Assembly (NCBI GenBank): GCA_025529335.1
Contig: JAMYHX010000066.1
Location: 1-64,000, forward strand
From: Rhizopus sp. PT2906
Taxonomy: Eukaryota; Mucoromycota; Mucoromycetes; Mucorales; Rhizopodaceae
Reading direction: 5' to 3'
Length of the DNA: 64,000 nucleotides
This document shows positions 11,445 to 24,900 of the stretch, in pieces. Each line of letters starts with the position of its first letter. Position 1 is the stretch's first letter. Made by a program: the position numbers and the translations under genes. The notes under the pieces were generated by a model that had not been told where the DNA came from, did not search any database, and worked only from the letters and a program-made list of their open reading frames with translations.

Positions 11445-11474
11445 ACCTGAGCTTTTTCTCTACGCATATTGCTC

Positions 11475-14120
11475 ATGTCCATTCTACTGAGTCGATCATT
11501 TACCAGGATAACATCCAGGTACACCTTGCATAGATTGATACATACAGCACGACCATGTCTCAATGTAGAAAAACCCACGGTAGAGCCTACTTTAAATAAG
11601 GTCACTAAAGGAAGATCGAAATCAATAAAGAGGAAGCTACCTTCCATACCTAATTTACCTGGTAAAAAAAGGATTTGCCCCCGATCATTCCTAAACATTA
11701 ATATTTTATACGTTCTTAGATACTTTTTTATCAACCAACTACTTTTCTTATTCCAATATTAAACCACTAAAGACAGCCAATCGATACGATGACATTGTAG
11801 ACAATAAAGTATGGAAAGAACTTGAATGCAGCATACGATCAAGCCTTGCACCAAAAGGATCTATGGCAGCACTAAACCACACAGATCATTTAGAATTGGC
11901 TATACCCCATCCTGGTTCCTGTTACCTCCAAGATCACATTGCAAAGGAACTTGCACATAAAGTAAAGGCTGATTTACTGGTTTTAGATTCATTTGATTTT
12001 ATATCTTTGGCACAACAGACATTCCATCGCTACCGTAAGCTTGTCTTGTTATTCTTGTCTACAGCACACTGATATTTAGTATATATAGCAGCATCATTAT
12101 TACCAATGATATCCGCACCAGATATGGATTCAAATGCTATGTTGGCCGTGAAGACTTTGATTAGCGATAAAGAAGCAAAGGCTGATATGGAACGTTTGAA
12201 GAACAACATTATGCAAGAAGTAGCTAAAAGTCTTGGAAGCGAAGATAATGAATCGGAAGAAGACATGGAGGATATTGGAGATGATGTTGACGACACGGTA
12301 ACGATAAGGTTCAACGAAAGCGATTACGACGTCAATCTGAAAGAGTTTGCAAAGGGAAATACCAGCAAAATGAATGCATCACTCCTCAACCAGGTGTCGT
12401 TTAAATATACGGCCATGTTTAAGAACGCACTGTCTGTAACAAAGGAAAGCAAAATCATTCACCTAAGAGATTATGCAGTTATGCAGGACGCCTTCAGTCG
12501 CCTCATGTTGAAATCACTTGTCGCTGCTGTTGAAGACTTGAAGCAGAATGGACATAGTATAATGATTATCGCCTCCCATTCACATACAACATCAGTCAAA
12601 GATTATTTTACTCCTATTCTACCTAATATGCGCAGTATAACGCTTTTACCTCCTTTGGGATACTGGGATCAGTGGAATGCAGTCATGAAGGAGGATGAGA
12701 CGAAGCGAACAGCCGAAATAAATGCAAAGGGATTAATTTCAGTTGCGATTCAAAAGAACGCTCTCAACTTGGAGATTCCTTCCAGCCATGAAGTCCTGAT
12801 TAATAGCTTAATGGAACTCGAAGGAATGTCTGATTCTATCTGGACCTTGCAGGAAGTCGACCGCCGCGTTTCAGTAGCCATTGGTAACGCAATAGAAAAG
12901 AGTAGAGTTAAACTAGAACTGCAAGACTTCAAAGAAGCTAATGAAATTGTACTACACTCATCTCAGTTATCAGAGCAAAGTATGCAACGTCTAAAGTCAG
13001 CACATAACATGGCACTTCAATCGAATGGCAGCGTGGACATGGATGCTTTGAAACGTACCTGCAACAAATATGAACGAAAGCTCTTGTCAAGGATCGTAGA
13101 CCCCAGTAAGTTGGGAAAATAGTATTCACTCCCTTTTTTAGCTGATTGTTATTGTTAGACAAGGTACAGGGATCTTTCAAAGATGTACGTGCACCACTAT
13201 CTACAATTGAAACGTTACAATCTTTAATTTCGCTCCCTTTGATTCGCCCGGACTTATTTAAACAAGGTATCTTGAAGAAAAACTTTATCCCTGGTGTGCT
13301 ACTGTTTGGTCCACCCGGAACGGGCAAGGTAAGTAAACTATTTCACATCATGCGCTTTTACTGATTTCGAGCAGACCATGCTTGCTAAAGCTGTAGCAAA
13401 GGAAAGTGGTAGTAGAATGCTGGATATTCAAGCAAGCGATGTGTATGATATGTATGTTGGTCAAGGAGAAAAAAATGTGAAAGCCATCTTTTCGCTAGCA
13501 AGAAAGCTTTCGCCCTGTGTTGTGTTTATAGATGAAGTTGACAGTCTGATGAACAAACGAGGATCAGATTACTCGTCCAAATCTCATAGAGAGATTATCA
13601 ATCAATTCATGGTGGAATGGGATGGTTTATCAAGCAATAATCAAGGTGTCATTGTTATGGCAGCCACCAACAGACCATTTGATTTGGATGATGCCGTTTT
13701 AAGGCGTATGCCTCGACGTATATTAGGTAACTTTTAAAGCTAAAAAACTTTTTCTGATAGCTAACGTGTCTACTAGTCGATTTACCTAATGCGGAAGACC
13801 GCTTGGAAATTCTCAAGATTTTGTTAAAGGATGAGCAGTACGAAGTGTCACTGCCCGAAATAGCCAAGTCTACGGAGCACTACTCTGGCTCGGATCTTAA
13901 GAATGTGTGTGTAACAGCCGCATTGAAGGCAATACAAGAGCAAGTCAATGCAAAGACAAATAGCTCTATCGTCTTAACTATGGAGCACTTTAAAGAAGCT
14001 CTGAAAATGGTTCCACCTAGCTTAAGCGAAGAGATGGGTACCCTGACAGAGATCAGGAAATGGGACAGCCAGTTTGGTGACGGTAAAAAGAAGAAGAAAA
14101 CAAGTATTGGGTTCTCTTGA
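11475..14120 (+). CDS. AAA ATPase, meiotic clade (Msp1/ATAD1-spastin-like) with presequence-like N-terminus
   Basis: Six exons give one frame: 11475-11661, 11777-12034, 12089-13105, 13159-13328, 13375-13726 and 13777-14120, with phase-consistent GT-AG joins. The first in-frame ATG is 11475 (MSILLSRSFTRITSR). The N-terminus is rich in Arg/Ser/Thr without acidic residues and looks like a mitochondrial presequence. A long N-terminal region of about 480 residues follows, with an acidic patch (SEEDMEDIGDD). The C-terminal ATPase has Walker A GPPGTGK (an intron falls exactly after the Lys), pore loop MYVGQGEKN, Walker B VVFIDEVDSL, ATNRPFDLDDAVLRRMPRR and a C-terminal lid. By analogy with Msp1 it could extract or unfold membrane proteins, but the long N-domain is unlike Msp1. 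Confidence 0.88.
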
Positions 14121-14316
14121 GAAACACCCATGTGCAATTCGCAAGGATAGACTATAAAATGAATTTTACTCCCCCCTCTCTTTTTCTTTTCTTTTGTGTA
14201 TAAATAACAAATTATAGATCCAAATGGTACATAGCATAAATAAAGTTTTGTATAAAGTATGGTTTGAATAACCAAGTCGATTTCATTAGAACAGTATTGA
14301 CCAAGAGAATGCTAAA

Positions 14317-14814
14317 ATGTATGTCTTAGAAGAGCATAATGACATTGACAAGCTATCCTTACGTCTATCCAACCTTATTCATGAAGCAAATAAAGCCATA
14401 AGACAAGACAGACAGCCTATAAAGCGAAGACTGAAGCCCATGTTGCAGACAAGGCAACACGATCAATTAACACACTCCTTCGATCGTATCAACACCTCTA
14501 TAGCGGAGGTTCGTGATCTTTCCCGAGGACTAATATCTATTCGACAAGTTGATATATTGCTTTTACTCTTATGCGTGCCACTATTACATATACCATCCAC
14601 TATTGTTTCTCTCCTGCTCGATCTCGTTTCTTTTCAAGATGAACACTCGGGGCTCACTTGGATCCTTCTTCTAGGGTTATCTCTTTTTATCATCACACAA
14701 CTGAAGGAACAGACTGAAGGAACAACAGTCATACGTAGAAGACCAAAATCTGTTAGTCTACCCATCAGGAACAGCATGAAACCGATAATAGAACAACGAA
14801 GGTACTCACTGTGA
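14317..14814 (+). CDS. Small predicted membrane protein, unknown function
   Basis: Single exon, 165 residues. Residues 1-85 are hydrophilic and likely helical (repeated Arg/Gln/His). Two hydrophobic spans follow, around VDILLLLLCVPLLHIPSTIVSLLLDL and GLTWILLLGLSLFIITQL (each quoted only to place it), with a basic tail (IRRRPKSVSLP). This suggests a hairpin membrane anchor near the C-terminus with both ends in the cytosol. It lies between the AAA ATPase and the convergent ACH1 gene, about 120 bp from the ACH1 stop. No family recognised; the clean ATG and stop support a real gene. Confidence 0.55.
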   Translation: MYVLEEHNDIDKLSLRLSNLIHEANKAIRQDRQPIKRRLKPMLQTRQHDQLTHSFDRINTSIAEVRDLSRGLISIRQVDILLLLLCVPLLHIPSTIVSLLLDLVSFQDEHSGLTWILLLGLSLFIITQLKEQTEGTTVIRRRPKSVSLPIRNSMKPIIEQRRYSL

Positions 14815-14937
14815 CAGAGTCTATATGTTTATATTTTATTACAAATTTAATAAATACAAGGAATGCAAAATTCTACAATCTAATACACATGGCCGTCTAG
14901 CTGTGTATATATATGTGTATATATATGTGTGTACGGT

Positions 14938-16748
14938 TTACCAAGAGTCAATCTTCATGGTGCCATTTTCTAATAAATTAGTGTGCATCTTGAAAACCTT
15001 ATCGAGCATGTGGGGTTCATGACCTCTACCAGCAGCGAGACACTTCTTGGTGGCCATATCAAGATAGTCTTGAAGCAAAGGCTTGTATTCAGGATGAGCG
15101 CAGTTGTCAATGATGACTTGAGCACGTTCACGGGGAGAAAGGCCACGAAGATCTGCCAAGCCTTGTTCAGTAACAAAGACATCCAAGTCATGTTCGGTTT
15201 GATCGACATGGGAGACCATAGGTACGACACAGGACACGCCATTAGGGTCCTTCTTTGAAGGACGTGTGGAAGGAGAGTGCATGACACTGAGCTTGGCGTT
15301 ACGAAGGAAATCACCGGAACCACCTAAGCCGTTAAGCATACCAGAGCCACAGACGAGAGTAGAGTTGGCGTGACCGTACATGTCGAATTCGACAGGCGTG
15401 TTCATGGCGATACAACCAAGACGACGAATGATTTCGGGAGAGTTGGAGACTTGTTGAGATCTCAACAAGAGTCTATCTTTATAGACGGACCAATTGTTGT
15501 AAAATCGTTCAAAGCCTTCAGGTGAGAATCGAATGGAAGTGGCACTGGCAAACTGAAGCTTTTCGGAATCGAAAAATTCAAGGAAAGTGTCTTGTAATAC
15601 TTCCGTAAATCTGATAAAAAAAAATTGAGTAAGAAAAAAAAATTGCCCCCAAAAGAAAAAAAACTTACACTGTGACGTTTTTGAAGGGAGACTTGGCCAA
15701 ACCACCAATAACGGCGTTTGCAATGTTACCAATACCAGATTGAAGAGGCAACAAGTGCTCTGGGAGACGTCCATGTTTGACTTCATGTTCAAAGAATTCA
15801 ATAAGATGGTCAGCAATGGCTTGTGATTTAGCATCAGCAGGTGAGTTTGGACCAGTCATATCAGGACGGTTGCTCTCGACGACTGCGATTACTTTTTCGG
15901 TATCAATAGGAATGGCGGTCTATGTTATCAGGTTTCATATCAGTTTAATCTGTTTTCCCCCAAAAAAATAGAAAATTTTGAAAAACTTACTGTTCCGATT
16001 CTATCCTCAGTATTCATGATAAGGTATGGTTTGCGGTGAGGAGGAAGTGAAGACATGGTGATATCATGAAGACCCTCAAAGGAAGGGATGCGTGTGTTGA
16101 CTTCAATAATGATCTTGTCAGCCATTTGTATCAGTTCAGGTGTAGCACCTACAGAGGCACCAGGCACGATCCAGCCGTCTTCAGTGATTGCAGTTGCTTC
16201 GACAATGACAATGTCTAACTTGTTGTTATCCTTCTTATCCTTGGTATAATAGCCTACAAGTAATGACTGTTTAGTTCATGCAACAGTGTATGTGCGACTG
16301 TAACTTACCATAAACAAGATCTTGAGCAAACATGGAAAGATGCTTGTCAGCAAATCGGATACGGCCTTCATTAATACCCTTCTTGATGTTTTTACCGACC
16401 TGATGAGGGTAACGACGGTCGATCATGTCCAATTGGGCCCAACGGTCTTCACATTCGGGACCAGAGGAGGCACCAACAAAGAGATTGAACTTCATTTTGC
16501 CTTGAAGGTTGTTCTTTTCGACATGGTCGGCTAAGGCAAGAGGAACCATTTTGGGATATCCGACGCCAGTAAAGCCGGACCAACCGAGATATCTAAGTAA
16601 GGGTCAGTTATGGATCATATAACAATAAACATGTCAAAACTTACTGTCCTCCTTTGAAGAATTGAAGGGTATCTTCAGGTTTCATGACCTTGTTTAAAAG
16701 TTGAGGTCGACGAACTCTTGACTTGAGTGCAGCACTAACAGTAGCCAT
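14938..16748 (-). CDS. ACH1: Acetyl-CoA hydrolase / CoA-transferase (Ach1)
   Basis: Starts MATVSAALKSRVRRPQ at 16748. Four introns (donors near 16645, 16310, 15992/15920 and 15668) join to about 525 residues, the usual Ach1 length. Family motifs are YLGWSGFTGVGYPK, GASSGPECEDRW, GASVGATPEL, GIGNIANAVIGGL, GSGGSGDFLRNA-type sequence and VTEQGLADLRGLSPRERA near the end. The enzyme transfers CoA between short acyl groups (succinyl-CoA and acetate) in mitochondria, supporting acetate and propionate metabolism. No obvious long targeting peptide is present, as in yeast Ach1. The gene is convergent with the small membrane protein upstream in the window. Confidence 0.95.
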
Positions 16749-18042
16749 AATGAAAAAAGTAAAAGGATCAAAAAGATGATACGGGAAAAGAAGGGAAAAG
16801 GATGTATTTATATATTTCGTTTTGGCACCGGAGATCAAATAGGATAAACGATTTTACAGCAAGACAAAATGGGGGGAGAGCAAAGTGTGGGGGAAAAAGC
16901 AGGCGGGATAATCTTGATGATTGGGAGTCAGTTAATGTGGAGAATTTACAGACGATTATTGCTGCGAAGATAACAAAAGATGACGACAGAAAGCTATACA
17001 CATGAAATGTTCAACCGGATAATGGTTGAGGAGTAAGACAAATATCATTTTAGAAATAAGGTTCAAAAATACTGATCTGCCTATGCTGAGTTTCAATTAT
17101 ATCGTTTTAGGATGACATCCGAATGGCGTTTCTATGGCAAATACCTTCTTCTTTTTGAACCAAAACCAATTGAAATGAAGGTCAAGAAGGATTTGAATTT
17201 TTTAATTCAACTTGTCGACAAGTCGTTGTTTTTTCTTTGCTCTTTACAGATGGACAGGCCCCGGCTAAACGATTAGAGCAATACTATTTCTGGACATTTC
17301 AATGTCTGTGTCTACAAACGTACATTAAAAAAGGACAATGGAACAGAGACTGTGATTATAAATAACACTCGTAGCTCAACAGACTGCAATCATTCAATGG
17401 CTCTTGGAAAGATTCAAGTAGAGATGAAGAATTTCTTTATGTTATAATGACAAGCAAAATGGAAAACGCCTTATACATGAAATTCTTTTTAAATCCCTGG
17501 GAAAGCGGGGCAGTCTATATTATGGAAAAAAGTATTCGTTCGTTTCTAATGATTGGTTCCACTATTTTCTGCATCGTATGACGCAAGTTTTACAAAACAC
17601 AGCATTTTCAAAAAATAATGCAGTAACAAGTAAAAAACCAAAGTATCCTTTTTGAGATCTTTATGTTGATGCAGGAGGGGACAATGGCGAATATCGAGTC
17701 ACATAGAATGCACTCTATCAAAATAACAATTGAAGCTGTAGTCATCCATTACTTTTTACAGCAATAAGTGGATCAATGGGTAGCCACTGATATTAAAAGA
17801 TTTCTTTTGAATAGAGTGTGATGGTGAAATGAAGAGTGAATGTTTATACGTATTCAATATCAGCCAATGCTTAGCAACAGAATGAAAAATGTACATGTCA
17901 ATTGTTCAAAGAAAAGTGTTCAACGATAATATTTAAAGAGCGAGAAATAGTTTATGCGGATTGTGTGCCAATAATATCTGAATGTGATTTCTCTAAATTA
18001 TTGTATATACAAATAAAGTCAGCCGTCGTTGTCTTTCTTTCT
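16749..18042. other. Intergenic region between ACH1 and the permease
   Basis: Upstream of ACH1 and downstream of the permease stop. Short plus-strand frames between 17100 and 17800 (for example around MENALYMKFFLNPWESG) look like decayed coding sequence with several stops, but no family is recognised. No complete gene seen. Confidence 0.45.
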
Positions 18043-19970
18043 TTAGGCCTCTACATTGCGAACAGGTCCAGTAAACCATTTACGACCTGATACCATATAA
18101 GCCAGAATAGCTAAGCCAATAACAATAACAAATGGAACGATAGCAAAGTTCATATTTTCTGGCGTAACAGGGTATTTCTAACAGACAGACATCAGCTTTA
18201 CCCCTCATGTTTCATGCAATAATATGACTTACTGTAGGTAAAATAAATAATACAGAAGTAAAGGCTATCCATATACAAGCAATTATGCCTAATAAAAAAA
18301 TGTTTAAATAATGTCACATCTATAGCTCAAAGCACTTACCACACGGAATTGAAAAGCGACCCATATTGTATGGACCCCTTTCAAATCTTTTTCTTGCCAT
18401 TGTAATACGTAACCAAATAGGTATAAAGTAAGAAATATTGGCAGCAATCGTATTGATGGACACGATAGTTTCAAATGCTACATCACTAAACAAGTATGGT
18501 ATTCCTAATAGTGCAGCAAATGCGATATTGAACCAAACTGCATTCACAGGCACCTTGTAAGGCGTCAACTTTGCTAGCCATTTAGAAAAAGGCATGGCTC
18601 CATCTCTTGCAAATGCATATGTCTGACGAGAGGATCCTACAACGACTGCTGCTCCACTATAAGTCAAATAAAATGAGATATATGTATATTCTATATGTAA
18701 AGGAAACAACTTACGCAAAGTACATTGCTACAATAATAATCACAAGAAACCACATGGTCCAGCCAATGCCTGTTCCATCCAAGAACACTTGGGTGATGGC
18801 CATGGATGCTTGAGGATTCAGTATTTGTCGATCAAAATCTTGGATCATGAAAGCACAGGCAATCATAAGTACAGTACCTGCAACCGCTGAAGTAGCGATC
18901 GCCATAACAATGCCCATAGGAGATCCGCGTTGTGCTGACTTTGTCTCTTCGCTTACATGTGCAGCTGTATCATACCCATTTAGGGTAAATTGAGCCTGCA
19001 GGAGGCCGATTAGCCAAGCAAAACCACTTGAATTAAATCCCGTGCCATCATAAACCTGCCCAAGTGCAAAAGAAGCTGAAGGCTTATTAGGAGTGAGAAG
19101 AAGCCCAACAATGATGATGAATAGGATGCCCATCAAGTGCCACCACACAGAAAGGTTGTTAATCATTCCTGTATAACGAATTGGAAGACTGTTCATCAAA
19201 CCATGGATGATTAAGATGGCAATAAAAACGGCATAATCAATAGCTGGGGTGGATTCAAAGTCTGGACGAGTTACTGAAATGGCTGATACTAGGAACTGCG
19301 CCATACCAAGATCAGCTGCAGAGATAGCGACAGAAAGACTTAGCCTAAGATCGAAAGGCGTTATTATTGTGTAATGTCTACCTTTTAGCATGTTTACCAA
19401 TTAAAATAACCTTTTAAGTAGAGAGAGTTTAGTATTAAGTAAAATGTTTAATAAATATACCTCTTACCAACAATCCAGCACATAAATGGCACCCATTCTG
19501 AATCAGATAATTGTGCTGTCCAAAAATATAAACCGCCTGTTGTAGGGAATGCACTGCAAACTTGGGATGAAGAGTTAGTACGAGGTAATTACTCCTTTAT
19601 CTATATCTTTACTTTCTGCTAAGCTACTGCCGATGGTTAATGTTAATAAAGCGACTAGAAGATAACCCCATATAGAGGCTGATGTACCACCATTTATCAA
19701 TGTCTCGGCCCACATCTTTACATGATTAGTGTCATGTCAAAAATAATGCTATTATTTCCTTACAGGTAGCAGTCCACTGAGTACAGAGCAACATCCAAAT
19801 GATATAGCGAAATTTGAGAATACAGATAATTGGCGATTCAAGTCTTGTTTGTAACCTAGTCTAGCCAGCAATATTTCATCATCAATGTATCTGCTGTTAT
19901 TTTTCGTATCTGCTTTTTCACTTTTAAGCACTGCAGGATCTGGCGTTTGTATGGATATGTCCCAAACCAT
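18043..19970 (-). CDS. APC-superfamily amino-acid/GABA/choline-type permease
   Basis: Starts MVWDISIQTPDPAV at 19970 and ends VRNVEA at 18043; about 500 residues with roughly 12 hydrophobic spans. Family marks are FAISFGCCSVLSGLLP (first span), PTTGGLYFW, the highly conserved FTLNGYDTAAHVSEETK, SSRQTYAFARDGAMPFS and VPVNAVWFN. This pattern is typical of the fungal UGA4/HNM1/BAT1 amino acid-choline transporter branch at the plasma or vacuolar membrane. The coding sequence is split into about eight exons, including a 13-nt exon at 19398-19410. The substrate cannot be read from the sequence. Confidence 0.92.
19398..19410 (-). other. 13-nt microexon in the permease gene
   Basis: Reading minus-strand, GTTATTTTAATTG is preceded by an intron GTAAGAGG...CTTAAAAG and followed by GTAAAC...ATCTTAG. 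Inclusion gives WIVG-YFNW-LSLSVAIS, which matches the W(F/Y)N region after the third span of this transporter family. Leaving it out breaks the frame. Confidence 0.75.
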
Positions 19971-21945
19971 TTCTAAAGTGGCTTTCTCTGTGTGTGTGTG
20001 TTTGTAAAGAATTAAAAGAAGCGATAAATGAAAAAGGGGGTGTGGTTATTTATTCGAAACACATAAGAAAAGGATATCCAAGATCGAACAAAATGATTAT
20101 ATATAAATATAAATATTTACTGATAACAAATAGAAATTCTCCTTAACAATTATAGTGTTGCGTTCTCCTAAGCATCGTTTCTCCTTAAAGTAGATTTCCA
20201 AACAAAGAAGAAAATGAAAGGGGTCAGGGGGATGAGTGATTACTGCTCTTCTATATTTCATTAACCTTTTTCTTACCATTATTCCGAAAACATCTGATAC
20301 AGACAATAAAAAGCTTGCATGTGTGTATTGATCAAATATCCTGCAATGACTTCAACCCTACATTGCTATGATCAGATGAGAATTAATTCAAAGGTTTTAT
20401 TGGAAAGAGATTCAGCATCAGTAAAATTTTTTGTTTGTTTGTTGTACATAAATAGTTTTGTTACAATAACACTTGACTAAACGCGTTTAATCCCACCTAA
20501 CTTCATAAGTTTCCATTTGAACTTATTCAAATAGTATATTCTGCGATATTTCTCTAATCTGCCAATAATCATCAAAGAGAAACCTTGCACAATTAATAGA
20601 ACTCTCGGTTATTTGTCTCGATATACGTTCCTTGTTTGTAAAATAGACTATATCCTTTTCTACTACAATCATGGCATTTCCCTTATTGATCTTTGAAACT
20701 TAATCTATTCAATTATAAACCAATTGTACACTAGATTCATTCTGAAAAGACGGCTGACAGTTTCGCGTCTAATTTTACATGACAAATAAAGGTAGAAAGG
20801 CTTTTAATTCCAACTGCAGCATCGTCTAATGATAGATAATGTGAGCACAGTTATTTCTATACAGCAGTACAAAACCTAACTTCCTTTTAGTTATCTCAAA
20901 TTAGCACTTCTTATTATCATTAATTCAACCGAAATGGCTGAAAAAATAAAAAGATCAGTAAGCATTGTTTGTTTTTTTCCCTCTTGGCATCAAATTCATT
21001 ACATGTAAATTTGGTTTCATGGGCATCAACCTGTAACTATCAAGTCTATTCATAGATTTCCAATGCACTCAACTTTCCCATATTTATCATTCAGCCAAAG
21101 TTTCACAATCGTACGGTTATCGGAAAAATAAAAGACACTGGATGATGGTGGATGTGGTACATGTTCTCTGAGACTTCACTTTTTTATTCAAATAGTACGA
21201 TATTCGGCATTGGCTGCGTTTTTCGTTGATAATTGTTCTATTTCAGAATTAATTGATTGTATTTGTAGTATCCACATTACTATTCAGTGCTTAAATATGG
21301 CATTCATTATTACTATAAAATCTGTTACACCTTCTTTTTTGGGCAGAGAAATAGCAAAGGCCAGAGCTGGATACACTGTTACACATTTTGCGCGTCCCTA
21401 GTAATACTTTAGAAATTTATAAAGACTTGCCTACCACTTTTGCTGTAGACTTTGCGTGTCCAGGACAATGCTTAAATACAGCTTTTGGAAAATGTAATAT
21501 TGAATTTGATTCACCCAATTTATCCCTTATGTCCCCCTCTCATATAAGATCCCATGTTATAGAGATGTATTATTGCTGGTGTTGATATCAGATTTTCTGA
21601 ACAGTGGAGGATATTGCTGACTGTTGGAAGCAATAGACCTGTCAGAATTGGACAGTGATCTGTTTCTGATTGTTGTAGAAGATTACTTGGTGGACAAAAA
21701 AGACTGGCCCTCGTGAGTTACCCCGTGACCAAGTAAAAACATTTGATTGTCCTTGTCCTTCTTTTTCATCCTTTTCCCCAAAATAAAATCTTTAAAATAA
21801 TCATTTTAGCTTATTTAGAACAACTATTTCATAGTCAAGAATCTTCAAATAACAGGTTTTCAATAAAACTACAAAAGGTGCCTAAATTTTCATACAAGAC
21901 GGATTTTTACAGACGATAACTTGATTCAGAAATAGTATAGATAAA
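19971..21945. other. Intergenic region, divergent between permease and phospholipase D
   Basis: About 2 kb without a supportable gene. A pyrimidine/T-rich and AT-rich sequence dominates. Two short plus-strand frames (21210-21401 and 21388-21585) overlap and look like decayed coding sequence (for example SFLGREIAKARAGYTVTHFAR) but match nothing I recognise. Confidence 0.45.
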
Positions 21946-24900
21946 ATGATTAATCCAATATCTGATAACATGGCTTATATTAGCCAGATAGCAGCAGACA
22001 CAGATGATCTTAATAACGGACGATGGCATACTTTATTAAGAAAAATGTCAGTCATAGCAACTCCTGAACAATCGATTACAGGCACAACAGAGACCCTAGA
22101 AAAGTCGATTGTAGAAGAAGTTAACTTGCCTACTGTTGAAGAGTGTCTAGATCAAGAAGACTATGAAACTGCTATCAGTTACTTTGAAACAGACAGTAAC
22201 ACGTTAACAGATCATAGATCATCATCTAGTATTTATCCTTCTGATAACAGTAAGAATAATTTATGTTATTATCATTAATATACATATCAAACACATAGCA
22301 AATAAAGTAAAACAGCGATGGATGAGATCATTTGAGAAAATTCGAATGATCAACCATTTCAAGTCAGCACCCTCCTCAGGCACCGGCGTCATATCAAAAC
22401 TACCATTAGCACCTTACTACCCAGCTGCATTCATACCCCTCTATCTTACTCTTCTTTCCAAAGATGAGCATGGGAGAAAGCCAGTGAGTTGTTTAAAAGA
22501 CAAACATGTGTTAATGAAGCGTATCTGATGTATTTTTACCCGTAGCCACCTATCCTATTTGATGCATTATCAGTAAGCGATATAAGCTCCGAATGCTTCT
22601 AGATGTATAATATATGTATAATATATTTGTAAAATTAGTGTGCTATCACAGACTCTATTATAGACCAAAACACATCACACAGACTATGGACTTTTCGCAT
22701 AGAGTTACAGTATGGAGAAGTCAAGTGGGTTATCCACAGAACTATTATAGAATTCTACAATCTTCACTTAACTCTCAAGTTCAAGCACATTTCTGGCCTT
22801 ATCTCTGAACCCCCTCCTTCTTTTCCTAGTCAGCTTGCTCACTTGACAAACGCTGCCTTAACCTCGATGCGTATTGTAAGGGAAGAAGAGGACGATCGTT
22901 GGCAGGATGTTGCTCTTAAACGCCGTGATGATTTGGAATTTTATTTAAAGGAGCTAATCGAAAAGGCTGCTGTCACCGTCAACTATGAACTGTGCGAGTT
23001 TTTAGAGCTCAGTGCCATTTCGATCACTAAAGATATGGGCTGGAAAGGGAAAGAGGGATACTTGGAGTACAGTACAGCTCCCATATCCTTTCGACTTGGG
23101 TTACCATGGCAGCAGAAATGGCAGAAGGAATGGTTGATTCTAAGAGATAGCTATCTTGCTTTTTGTAACGATATTGGATCTACTTCAGTTACAGATGTCC
23201 TGTTATTTGATAGACACTTGAAGGTTAGATTAAAAGGACAGGGAAGTACGACTTTTGGTTCTGTTCACTTTATTATATCAAATTCTACACGAAAGATCGA
23301 AATAAAGAGCCCTCCGTCAAGATATACAGACGAATGGCTGGAAAGTCTTGAAAGGGCGCAGAAAGAAAGTCCATGGGCTATGAACCAACGTTTCGGATCT
23401 TTTGCTCCTCTAAGAGAACACGCCAAAGCAAAGTGGTTTGTGGATGGACGTGGTAAGAGATCTTTATGTATATTACCCTAAAAGTCTTTTTTATATCTTG
23501 AAACATTTCTCTAGACTATTATGAAGCAGTCATTCATGCCATCATTTCAGCCAAGTCAGAAATATATATTGAAGATTGGTGGCTGGTAAGTTTTATTTGT
23601 GGTTATCAGATATTCAATCTCACACACATCCATATGTAGAGCCCACAGCTAGTATTAATCAAAAGTGAAGGCAAAGAAAGCTTAAAACTTACTGAATTGT
23701 GCTATAGTACTTACGAAGACCTCCTAAGGGTAATGAAGAATTCCGTCTGGACCGACTTTTGAAGAGAAAGGCTTGTGAAGGCATCATGATATATATTGTT
23801 CTTTATAAGAATGTCTCTGTTGCTTTGCCATTAGACTCCCAGTATACAAAAGATTGGATGCAGACTGTACATCCCAATATTATAGTTCAAAGACATGCCA
23901 ACCTCACTTCTTCTCCATTTTGGGCACATCATGAGGTTTGTTTAACTTGGCGCGATTTACAAACAGCTAACTTGTTTTGCGTATGCTGTAGAAAATACTT
24001 GTTATTGATAATCGCTTAGCCTTTGTAGGAGGATTAGATCTTTGCTTTGGGTAAGATGTTAGAAGCAGTTTATACACACACAAGCTAAAAATTTTTATAG
24101 ACGATATGATACACAGGCTCATGAACTCACAGATTATGATTCAACTGATATATCTTGGGAAGTGTTCCCTGGGCAAGACTATTCCAATCCAAGGATTAAA
24201 GATTTTCAAAAAGGTTTGTAACTCAAAAATAAAAGGAAAAGAAAAGTAATATTCTTTACTCCCTCTCTCTCTCTCTCTCTCTACTGATAGTTAGCCAGTA
24301 TGGTACCGAGCTGATCGATAAAACAACAACACCTAGGATGCCATGGCATGATATCCATACAGCTATGGTAAGTAAAAGTAAAAAAGATTGAAGCTGTCTA
24401 AAGAACTAAAGAGGGAAAATGACAGGTTGGATCACCCGCAAGAGATGTTGCTAGGCATTTTGTACAGAGATGGAATTTTATAAAAGCGAATCGCGCAAAG
24501 GATAGAGATGACATTCCTTTCTTATTACCAAAAGGGGAGTATGTTGCTACGAGAGATGAAACCAAGTTTAAGGGAACATGCAAAGTTCAGGTGTTAAGAA
24601 GCAGCGCAGAATGGAGCCAAGGGATCGTACGAGAGGTAAGTGAAGATGGTTAGTTTGAATAGATAAACTATAGTCAAAGAGTAGTATTCGATATACAATG
24701 CCTACATGGAATGCATATTTAAAGCAAAACACTTTATATACATTGAAAATCAATTCTTTAGTAAGTACTCATTTATAATCTGCAAAGCAACATACCTTGA
24801 CACATTATTTTCAGTCACTACAACAAGCCCTGATGATAAGCTGATAAAGAACAAAATAGGTCAAGCTATTGTAGAAAGGATTAAAAGGGCCCATAAAGAA

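Noticed and set aside
11348..11734. Minus-strand open frame of 128 residues over the first exon of the AAA gene
   Set aside because: It is the shadow of repeat B and of exon 1; the plus strand has phase-consistent splicing and a presequence-like start, and the minus frame has no family motif.
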